From Epilinea sp044228875 (lineage in GTDB: Bacteria > Chloroflexota > Anaerolineae > Epilineales > Epilineaceae): a DNA stretch of 11,704 nt. The stretch covers positions 1-11,704 of the forward strand of contig JBGAUA010000113.1 of NCBI GenBank assembly GCA_044228875.1, written 5' to 3'. Under the pieces are notes generated by a model that saw only the letters and a program-made list of their open reading frames with translations, ran no database searches and had not been told where the DNA came from. Shown in pieces: positions 6,607-11,704 of the stretch. The first letter of the stretch is position 1, and every line of letters begins with the position of its first letter. The position numbers and the translations under genes are program-made.

Positions 6607-6630
6607 CCCGGACGGCATTGCCGTCACGGG
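6607..6630 (+). terminator. Hairpin after the XRE gene, possible terminator without T-tract
   Basis: CCCG-GACGGC, an ATT loop, then GCCGTC-A-CGGG forms a 10-bp stem with one bulged A, 18 nt after the XRE stop codon. No run of T follows, so intrinsic termination would be weak; it could act in RNA 3'-end protection or factor-dependent termination. Confidence 0.4.
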
Positions 6631-6664
6631 TCGGGAAGACGGCGGCGGCCTGGGTCCGAAGCGC

Positions 6665-6693
6665 TTGAACTCAGGTGAGCCTCGTGATATCTT
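6665..6693 (+). promoter_or_regulatory. Extended -10 promoter of the HMG-CoA-lyase-like gene
   Basis: TTGAAC (6665-6670), a 17-nt spacer and TATCTT (6688-6693), with a TGA directly before the -10 box giving the extended -10 TGn motif. The predicted leader is about 40 nt and contains GAAGGAG (6725-6731), 10 nt before ATG 6742. Confidence 0.6.
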
Positions 6694-6741
6694 CCGGCGA
6701 ACGGACCGCCCGGATCCCCTCGCCGAAGGAGTCTTCTCGCC

Positions 6742-7710
6742 ATGGCCATCCCCGCATCGGTGACCGTCTGCGAATGTTGGGCCCGCGACGGCCTGCAGTC
6801 CATCCCCAAGGTCATCCCCACCGACGAAAAGGTGGAGATGATCGACCGCATCATCGACTCGGGGGTGCGCAAGCTCGAGGTGACCAGCTTCTCCCATCCC
6901 AAGCTGCTGCCGCAGTTCCACGACGCTGAGGAGGTCATGCGGCGCATCAAGCGCGTGGACGGCGTGAGCTACGTGGTGCTGATGCCCAACGAGAAGGGCT
7001 TCGCGCGTCTGGAGGCCTGCATCGACGCGGGCTACGGGGCCGACGAGATCATCCTGATGATCTCCTCCTCCGAGGCCCACAACCTGGCCAACTTCCGCAT
7101 GGGCCATGACGAGGCCAAGCACAGCCACGCGGCCATCATCCGCCGGGCCAAGGACCGCGGGCTGAAGGTCATCGGCTGCCCGGGCACGGTCTACGGCTGC
7201 GCGATCATGGGCGACGTGCCCATGGAGAGCGTGCTGGACATCACCCGCTTCTACGTGGAGGAGGGGGCCGACACGATCATGCTCGGCGACACGACCGGCG
7301 CGGCCAACCCCAAGCTCGTCCGCGAGCGCATCGGCGCGCTGCAGGACGCCTTCCCCCAAGCCGACTACATCGCCCACTTCCACGACACCCGCGGCAACGG
7401 CATCGTCAACAGCATCGTGGCTCTGGAGATGGGTCTGCGTTACGTCGACACCTCCCTGGGCGCCATCGGCGGGCAGCCGACGCCGCGCAGCGACACCCGC
7501 AAGTACCAGTTCGGCTTCACCGGCAACACCTGTTCCGAAGACCTGGTGGCCTTGCTCGACGAGATGGGCGTGCAGACCGGCATCGACGTGGACCGCATGA
7601 TCGCCAACGGCCTCAGGGCCGAGGAGGTCATCGGGCAGGAATTGCGCGCCAACGTCATCCGCGCGGGGCGGGTGAACCACGAGGCGCGGGCCTTCCAGCC
7701 GGCGGGTTGA
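6742..7710 (+). CDS. HMG-CoA-lyase-like DRE-TIM metallolyase lacking the usual catalytic cysteine
   Basis: This 322-residue protein is a TIM-barrel enzyme of the HMGL-like/DRE-TIM superfamily, whose members cleave or form C-C bonds of acyl-CoA or 2-oxo acids using a divalent metal. The start matches the HMG-CoA lyase pattern: ARDGLQ with Arg15 and Asp16 (catalytic Arg and metal ligand). HFHDTRG supplies metal ligands His212 and His214, and Asn262 in TGN fits the fourth ligand. Classical HMG-CoA lyases have GGCP in the flexible loop. Here the loop reads GGQPTPR (243-249), so the catalytic cysteine is Gln245, and the loop is about 8 residues longer before TGN. A simple HMG-CoA lyase label is therefore unsafe. 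A citramalyl-CoA-lyase-like or aldolase activity is possible. It has its own promoter and stands as a single gene. Confidence 0.8.
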   Translation: MAIPASVTVCECWARDGLQSIPKVIPTDEKVEMIDRIIDSGVRKLEVTSFSHPKLLPQFHDAEEVMRRIKRVDGVSYVVLMPNEKGFARLEACIDAGYGADEIILMISSSEAHNLANFRMGHDEAKHSHAAIIRRAKDRGLKVIGCPGTVYGCAIMGDVPMESVLDITRFYVEEGADTIMLGDTTGAANPKLVRERIGALQDAFPQADYIAHFHDTRGNGIVNSIVALEMGLRYVDTSLGAIGGQPTPRSDTRKYQFGFTGNTCSEDLVALLDEMGVQTGIDVDRMIANGLRAEEVIGQELRANVIRAGRVNHEARAFQPAG

Positions 7711-7735
7711 CCCCCGCCCCCGCGCCGCCGATAAT
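7707..7735 (+). promoter_or_regulatory. Sigma70-type promoter of the rodZ-mnmA operon
   Basis: TTGACC (7707-7712), 17-nt spacer, GATAAT (7730-7735): five of six consensus bases in each box. The -35 box overlaps the stop codon of the lyase-like gene. The predicted start near 7742 gives a leader of about 32 nt with GGAAGG at 7757-7762 before ATG 7774. Confidence 0.7.
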
Positions 7736-7773
7736 TCTCCGACCGCGTCCGGCGGTGGAAGGCGGCGGATTTC

Positions 7774-8853
7774 ATGAGCTTGTCGGAGTTGGGCGCTTAT
7801 CTGCAGCGCCACCGTGAAGAGCAGGGCCTGAGCCTGGAGACGGTGGAAGAGGTCACGCGCATCCGGCGCGTGCACCTGGAGGCCATCGAAGCCGGGCGCT
7901 GGGACGACCTGCCGCCGGGTGTCTACGTGCGCGGCCTGCTCAAGTCCTACGCCAAGACGGTGGGACTGAACCCCGAGACGGTGCAGCGCATGCACCGCAA
8001 GGAACAGCCCCAGGATGCGCAGCGAGAGCTGCGGGAGGTGCTCAGCCGACCGCTGCTGCGCGAGCCGCGCCTGAGCATGGAAACCATCCTGACGATGGTC
8101 TTCATCGGCGCCGCGGCGGTCATCGGCTGGTGGCTGTGGCAGAATTTTGTCGGCCCCATGCTGCGCACGCCATCGGCCGCCACACCGACCGCGGCCGTCA
8201 GCGCCACCGCCGCCACCGGCGACGCGGACCCCAGCGCCACGCCGCCGCGCGCCGCCGGCACGGCGACGCGCCCGGTGCCGACAGCCCTGCAGGTCGTTCC
8301 CCTGGCCAGCGGCACGCCGGAAGGCAGCCCGCCGCCCCCGTCATCGCCCGCCGCGGGCACCCCGATCGCGGGGGGCGCCGCGGACACCGGCAGCGCGGCG
8401 GCAACAGCCGCCGCCTCCGGCACCGGCACGCGCGCCGCGGCATCCGCCACACCACGCACAGCCACCGCCACGGCTCCCCGCGCGTCGGCCAGCCCCGAGC
8501 GCGCCACAGCCACGCCGAGCCCCGGCCCCACCGCCGGCCGAGGCTCGCCCACCGCTTCGGCCGCGATCGCCGCCGGCGGCCTGCGCATCGCGGTGCAGTC
8601 CAAGGGCAGCGTCTGGCTGCGGGTCTTCCTGGACGGCGGCAGCCGGCCGGCCTACGAAGGCTTCCTGAAGCAGGGCGAGAACGAGCGCTGGGAAGGCCAG
8701 GCAACGCGCAGCATCACCCTCCGCACGGGCAACGCCGGCGACACCGATGTGAGCCTGAACGGCCAGCGCCTGCCCGCGCTGGGCAAGACCGGCGAGGTGA
8801 AGAACGTGGAATGGCGCCTGCTCCCGGACGGCAGGGTCCAGCAGACCCCTTGA
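7774..8853 (+). CDS. rodZ: RodZ-like cell-shape protein (HTH_25, membrane helix, DUF4115)
   Basis: This 359-residue protein has the RodZ architecture. Residues 1-75 form the cytoplasmic HTH_25 domain: LGAYLQRHREEQGLSLETVEEVTRI would be the first helices, and the family signature is EAGRWDDLPPGVYVRGLLKSYA (40-61). One membrane helix follows at about 105-124, with VIGWWLW. Residues 132-268 are a low-complexity Ala/Thr/Pro/Ser linker. A C-terminal beta domain of DUF4115 type occupies 269-353, with SVWLRVFLDG and NVEWRL strands. RodZ links the MreB cytoskeleton to the periplasmic side of the elongation machinery; its HTH contacts MreB rather than DNA. The order and length fit the family well. Its own promoter overlaps the end of the upstream gene. 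The next gene, mnmA, is probably co-transcribed. Confidence 0.85.
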   Translation: MSLSELGAYLQRHREEQGLSLETVEEVTRIRRVHLEAIEAGRWDDLPPGVYVRGLLKSYAKTVGLNPETVQRMHRKEQPQDAQRELREVLSRPLLREPRLSMETILTMVFIGAAAVIGWWLWQNFVGPMLRTPSAATPTAAVSATAATGDADPSATPPRAAGTATRPVPTALQVVPLASGTPEGSPPPPSSPAAGTPIAGGAADTGSAAATAAASGTGTRAAASATPRTATATAPRASASPERATATPSPGPTAGRGSPTASAAIAAGGLRIAVQSKGSVWLRVFLDGGSRPAYEGFLKQGENERWEGQATRSITLRTGNAGDTDVSLNGQRLPALGKTGEVKNVEWRLLPDGRVQQTP

Positions 8854-8987
8854 ACGGGGCGGGCGCGGAAGGGCTTGACCGCTTGAATACGGCCTCCGAT
8901 GTTCCGTCGCCGGCCTTCGCGCCCGGCGCCCTCCCACCGGCGTCCCTGCCGGACATCCGCCCCCCCGCCTTCCCCCGGGGAGCCACG

Positions 8988-10112
8988 GTGGCGGTGGCCA
9001 TGAGCGGCGGCGTGGACAGCTCGGTGGCCGCCGCGCTCTGCGTGGCTGCGGGCAACCCCGTGGTGGGCATCATGCTCCGGCTGTGGGCCGAACCCGGGGC
9101 GCGCGCCGAGAACAAGTGCTGCCACCCGGGCGCCATCATGGACGCCCAGGCGGCGGCGGACATCCTGGGCATCCCCTTCAGCGTCATGGATGCCACCGAC
9201 CTGTTCTACGACACGGTGGTGGAGCCGTTCCTGGTCGCCGCGGCGGCGGGCGACACGCCCAACCCCTGCTTCAGCTGCAACCGGCAGATGCGCTTCGGCT
9301 ACCTGCTGGCCCAGGCGCGGGCCCTTGGCGCGGATTTTCTGGCCACCGGCCATTACGCGCGGATCGGACGGGACGAGAACCAGCGCTATACCCTGCTGCG
9401 CGGCGTCGACCCGTCCAAGGACCAGTCCTACATGCTGCACCGATTGGGTCAGGGGCAGTTGCGCCACGCCGCCTTCCCGGTGGGCGCCTACAGCAAGCCG
9501 GAGGTGCGCCTGCTGGCGGCGCATTGGGGCCTGCCGGCCGCCACCCGCGCCGATTCGATGGACCTGTGCTGGACGGGCGCCGACGGCGTCGCCGGCTTTC
9601 TGACCCGCCGGCTGCCGGCGGGCCTGGTCCGCGACGGGGCCATCGTCGACAGGACGGGGCGGGAGCTGGGGCGCCACCACGGCCTGCCCATCTACACCCT
9701 GGGCCAGCGGCGGGGCATCGGCGTGGCCGGCAAGGCGCCGCTCTATGTCACCGCGCTGAACCGCGAACGGAACGAGCTGGTCCTGGGCCCACCCGAGGAC
9801 CTGCTGACACCGGGCCTCCGCCTTGACCGACTGCATTGGGTCGCGGGGACGCCGCCGGATCCGGACGCGCCGCTGGAAGCGATGGTCCGCTACCGCGCCC
9901 AGTCCGTCCCTGCGCGCCTGCTGCTGGACGACGACGCCGCGCTGCTGCGCTTCGCCGCACCGCAGCGCGCCCCCACCGTGGGGCAGGGCCTGGTGCTCTA
10001 CCAGGGCGAACGCGTCCTGGGCGGCGGTCGCATCGACCGCCGGCTGACCGCTTCCGAACTGGACGACGCAGCGTCGGACGACGCCGCGCCCCCCTTGGAG
10101 ACCGCCCCATGA
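8988..10112 (+). CDS. mnmA: tRNA-specific 2-thiouridylase MnmA
   Basis: MnmA adenylates and then thiolates C2 of uridine 34 in tRNA-Lys, -Glu and -Gln, using persulfide sulfur from a cysteine desulfurase relay. Motifs, numbered from GTG 8988, are the PP-loop SGGVDSS (6-12), KCCHPGAIMDAQ (43-54), NPCFSCN (92-98) with nucleophile candidate Cys97, the GHYARI strand, DPSKDQSYML (141-150), and SMDLCW (190-195) with persulfide Cys194. Then come GLPIYTLGQRRGIGV (232-246) and a C-terminal beta barrel ending near 350. GTG 8988 has GGGGAG 5 nt upstream and gives 374 residues, the family length. TTG 8883 (preceded by GGAAGG) would add a 35-residue Pro/Ala-rich extension with coding-like GC3, so it is a real alternative. 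The usual phenylalanine after the second cysteine is Trp here. Confidence 0.95.
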   Translation: MAVAMSGGVDSSVAAALCVAAGNPVVGIMLRLWAEPGARAENKCCHPGAIMDAQAAADILGIPFSVMDATDLFYDTVVEPFLVAAAAGDTPNPCFSCNRQMRFGYLLAQARALGADFLATGHYARIGRDENQRYTLLRGVDPSKDQSYMLHRLGQGQLRHAAFPVGAYSKPEVRLLAAHWGLPAATRADSMDLCWTGADGVAGFLTRRLPAGLVRDGAIVDRTGRELGRHHGLPIYTLGQRRGIGVAGKAPLYVTALNRERNELVLGPPEDLLTPGLRLDRLHWVAGTPPDPDAPLEAMVRYRAQSVPARLLLDDDAALLRFAAPQRAPTVGQGLVLYQGERVLGGGRIDRRLTASELDDAASDDAAPPLETAP

Positions 10113-10372
10113 TCACCCCCGCCCTGGGCCTGGCCCTGGTGCTCATCCTGCTCTCCGCCTGCCTGCACCACGCCGTCCTGGGCCGCCAGGCCACGGACCT
10201 GGGCCGCGACATATTGGCCGCTTCGGCCGGCTTCGCCGTCGGCGAGGCTCTCGCCCGCGCCTCCGGCTCACAGCTGGCGACGCTGGGCGCCCTGCATCCA
10301 CTCTACGCCCTGGGCGGCGCCTGGGGGGCGATGCTGCTGGCAGCGTGGGGCTGGCGGAGGGCTGAGGCCTGA
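10109..10372 (+). CDS. Small hydrophobic membrane protein overlapping mnmA
   Basis: The 87-residue product starts with ATGA overlapping the mnmA stop, with GGAG 8 nt upstream, so it should be translationally coupled. It has a strong N-terminal membrane helix (about 3-24) and a C-terminal one (about 57-81, LATLGALHPLYALGGAWGAMLLAAW). Between them lies a moderately hydrophobic, glycine-containing stretch (35-49, AASAGFAVGEALAR). I know no named domain, but the pattern resembles short uncharacterised membrane proteins that I associate with Chloroflexota genomes. No catalytic residue is visible. Its link to mnmA may only reflect operon packing. Confidence 0.7.
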   Translation: MITPALGLALVLILLSACLHHAVLGRQATDLGRDILAASAGFAVGEALARASGSQLATLGALHPLYALGGAWGAMLLAAWGWRRAEA

Positions 10373-10430
10373 GGCCGGTGAGCAGCGGGCCTGATTCCAG
10401 CGTTTCCTGCCGATCACCCGCTTGCATCCT

Positions 10431-10474
10431 GTATGACGCCCGTCATCCATCCCACCCCCCGCTTCCCGTCATAC
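10431..10474. promoter_or_regulatory. ATGACG/CGTCAT repeat cluster before the P-type ATPase
   Basis: GTATGACG (10431-10438) and CGTCATAC (10467-10474) form a perfect 8-bp inverted repeat. A third copy, CGTCAT, at 10441-10446 makes a tight dyad with the first (ATGACG, CC, CGTCAT). CCCGTCAT also occurs as a direct repeat at 10439 and 10465. The cluster ends 10 nt before ATG 10485, so it may be an operator or a leader-RNA hairpin for the metal pump gene. No regulator is identified. Confidence 0.4.
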
Positions 10475-10484
10475 TGGGCCGGAT

Positions 10485-11704
10485 ATGGAAGCGACCACCA
10501 GCCTGCCTGCCTTGACCGCCAAGGGCGGTGCCTCCGGCGTCGCCCTGTGCCTGCATTGCGGCAACCCCGTCCCCAGAAGCCGCGGGGACGGCTATTGCTG
10601 CGCCGGCTGCCTGGCCGTGCACCGCCTGCTGGGCGAGGCCGGGCTGGAGGCCTACTACCGGCTCAGGCCGCCGCGCATCAGCCCGCTGCTCGACTACTTC
10701 GAGCGCCGCGGATCCCTGGCCTGGTTGGACGAGCATCCCGGCGCGGCGGCCGGGAGCGTAGACCTGGCGGTGGAGGGCATCCAATGCGCCGCCTGCGTCT
10801 GGGCCATCGAGAAGCTGGCGCGGCGGGACGGTCTGGTGCGGCTGGGCGTCAACTCCGCCCTGGGGCAGCTGAGCCTGCGCTTTGATCCCCAGCGCTTCGA
10901 TCTGCGCCGCTACCTGGAGCTCCTGGCCGACTTCGGCTACCGCGTCCGTCCGCTGGACGGCGCCCCGCGGTCCGATCCCAGCCGCGGCCTGATGCTGCGG
11001 CTGGGCGTGTGCGCGGCCATCACCCTCAACACCATGTCCTTCTCCCTGCCCTTCTACCTGGGGCTGAGCGAGCAGGGCGGGGATCTGCAGCGCTGGCTGC
11101 GCGGCCTGAGCCTGCTGCTTACCAGCGCGGCCGTCGCCTACGGCGGCAGTTACTTCTTCGGCCGCGCCTGGCGCTCGCTGCGCCACGGCATCGCCCATTT
11201 CGACATCCCCGTGGCCCTCGGTATCCTGGCCGCCTACGGCGGTTCCCTGTGGGCCTTCACCCAGGGCCGCGCCGACGCCATGTACCTGGATTCGGTCAAC
11301 GTCTTCATCACCTTCATGCTGTTGGGCCGCTTCCTGCAGGAGCGTACCCTGCTGAGCAGCCGCCGCCGGCTCTTGAAGTCCGAGGCCTTCAGCCACGCCA
11401 CCGTCACCGCCCTGGATCCGCTGGCGCACGAGCTGCCCTGGGCCAGGGTGGAAGCCGGTTCGCGCCTGCTGCTGCAGCCCGGCAGCCTCTGTCCCGTCGA
11501 GGCCCGCCTGGACGGGGGCGAAGCCCTGGAGTTCGACCTGGCCTCGCTCACCGGCGAGCGGCAGCCCACCTCCGTGAACACCGGGGGGACGGTGCGCGCC
11601 GGTGCCCGCCTCATCAGCAGCCGGCCCGCGCGTTTGACCGCCCTGGCGGGCTTCAACGCCTCCGCCCTGGCCGCACTCCTGCCGCAGGAGCGGGGCCAGG
11701 AGGA
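10485..11704 (+). CDS. Copper/heavy-metal P1B-type ATPase, CcoI/FixI-like (N-terminal part; runs off the window)
   Basis: An open frame of 406 codons continues past the window. Residues 20-45 carry a cysteine cluster, CLHCG then YCCAGC (Cys22, 25, 38, 39, 42), as in the N-terminal metal-binding domain of CcoI/FixI ATPases. An HMA domain follows (91-157) with the copper motif CAAC (101-104). Several membrane segments lie at about 170-193, 205-226, 240-258 and 268-286. The actuator domain starts at about 305 and contains LTGER (355-359), where most P-type ATPases have TGES. CcoI-type pumps export copper needed for cbb3 oxidase assembly; CopA-type pumps detoxify it. The CPC motif, DKTGT loop and nucleotide domain lie beyond the edge, so subtype and function are not settled. 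The start has only a weak ribosome site and the leader is short. Confidence 0.88.
   Translation, partial: MEATTSLPALTAKGGASGVALCLHCGNPVPRSRGDGYCCAGCLAVHRLLGEAGLEAYYRLRPPRISPLLDYFERRGSLAWLDEHPGAAAGSVDLAVEGIQCAACVWAIEKLARRDGLVRLGVNSALGQLSLRFDPQRFDLRRYLELLADFGYRVRPLDGAPRSDPSRGLMLRLGVCAAITLNTMSFSLPFYLGLSEQGGDLQRWLRGLSLLLTSAAVAYGGSYFFGRAWRSLRHGIAHFDIPVALGILAAYGGSLWAFTQGRADAMYLDSVNVFITFMLLGRFLQERTLLSSRRRLLKSEAFSHATVTALDPLAHELPWARVEAGSRLLLQPGSLCPVEARLDGGEALEFDLASLTGERQPTSVNTGGTVRAGARLISSRPARLTALAGFNASALAALLPQERGQE

Noticed and set aside
6742..7710. Isopropylmalate or citramalate synthase (LeuA/CimA)
   Set aside because: Only the barrel domain of about 320 residues is present, with no C-terminal regulatory domain, and the N-terminal ARDGLQ pattern fits the HMG-CoA-lyase branch better.
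6268..7995. Minus-strand open frame of 575 codons across the XRE and lyase-like genes
   Set aside because: It runs through two intergenic promoters and three real plus-strand genes; it is a high-GC shadow.
8130..8849. Upstream extension of the MnmA frame through rodZ
   Set aside because: The same frame is open over rodZ, but the translation is Arg/His-rich noise. rodZ is the coding frame there, and MnmA must start after about 8850.
1..11704. Defence island, phage, integron or biosynthetic cluster
   Set aside because: No nuclease, toxin, integrase, transposase, capsid or large synthase gene is seen. The XRE gene pairs with a membrane protein, not a recognisable toxin.

Overview
This is a GC-rich bacterial chromosomal segment carrying eleven protein genes, two of them cut by the window edges. 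There is no rRNA, tRNA, CRISPR array, insertion sequence or phage gene. Short intergenic gaps, stop/start overlaps and recognisable TTGACN-N16/17-TANNNT promoters point to ordinary sigma70-type expression. The lineage cannot be fixed from sequence reading alone. My best guess is Chloroflexota (Anaerolineae/Ardenticatenia-like). The reasons are the style of the tandem beta-repeat surface protein and the small membrane protein after mnmA, both of which resemble proteins I associate with that phylum. This is inference from memory, not a search result.

Layout. (a) 1-2313, minus: the N-terminal 771 residues of a very large exported, cysteine-free protein. It is built from tandem 75-99 residue beta-type units, and every second unit carries a glycine-rich loop. 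(b) 2314-2640: divergent intergenic region. (c) 2641-3519, plus: membrane-anchored alpha/beta hydrolase, convergent with (d). (d) 5694-3560, minus: two-gene operon of a NifS/IscS-type cysteine desulfurase followed 5 nt later by a SprT-like zinc metalloprotease-fold protein. (e) 5695-5960: divergent control region with one promoter in each direction and a cluster of TTGACAA-like half-sites. (f) 5961-6589, plus: a four-helix membrane protein and a 65-residue XRE regulator whose start overlaps the preceding stop by one base. (g) 6742-7710, plus: an HMG-CoA-lyase-like DRE-TIM metallolyase that keeps the metal ligands but lacks the usual catalytic cysteine. (h) 7774-10372, plus: RodZ-like cell-shape protein, tRNA thiolase MnmA and a small membrane protein overlapping mnmA by 4 nt. 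(i) 10485-end, plus: N-terminal 406 residues of a CcoI/FixI-like copper P-type ATPase.

How the genes may work together. The desulfurase could supply sulfur for MnmA's thiolation of tRNA wobble uridine, although the two genes are 3.3 kb apart and on opposite strands. The membrane protein/XRE pair looks self-regulated through the palindrome over its own -35 box. The rest is housekeeping. I see no defence or biosynthetic island. The least explained items are the alternating-repeat surface protein, the cysteine-less lyase homologue, and the ATGACG/CGTCAT repeats ahead of the P-type ATPase.
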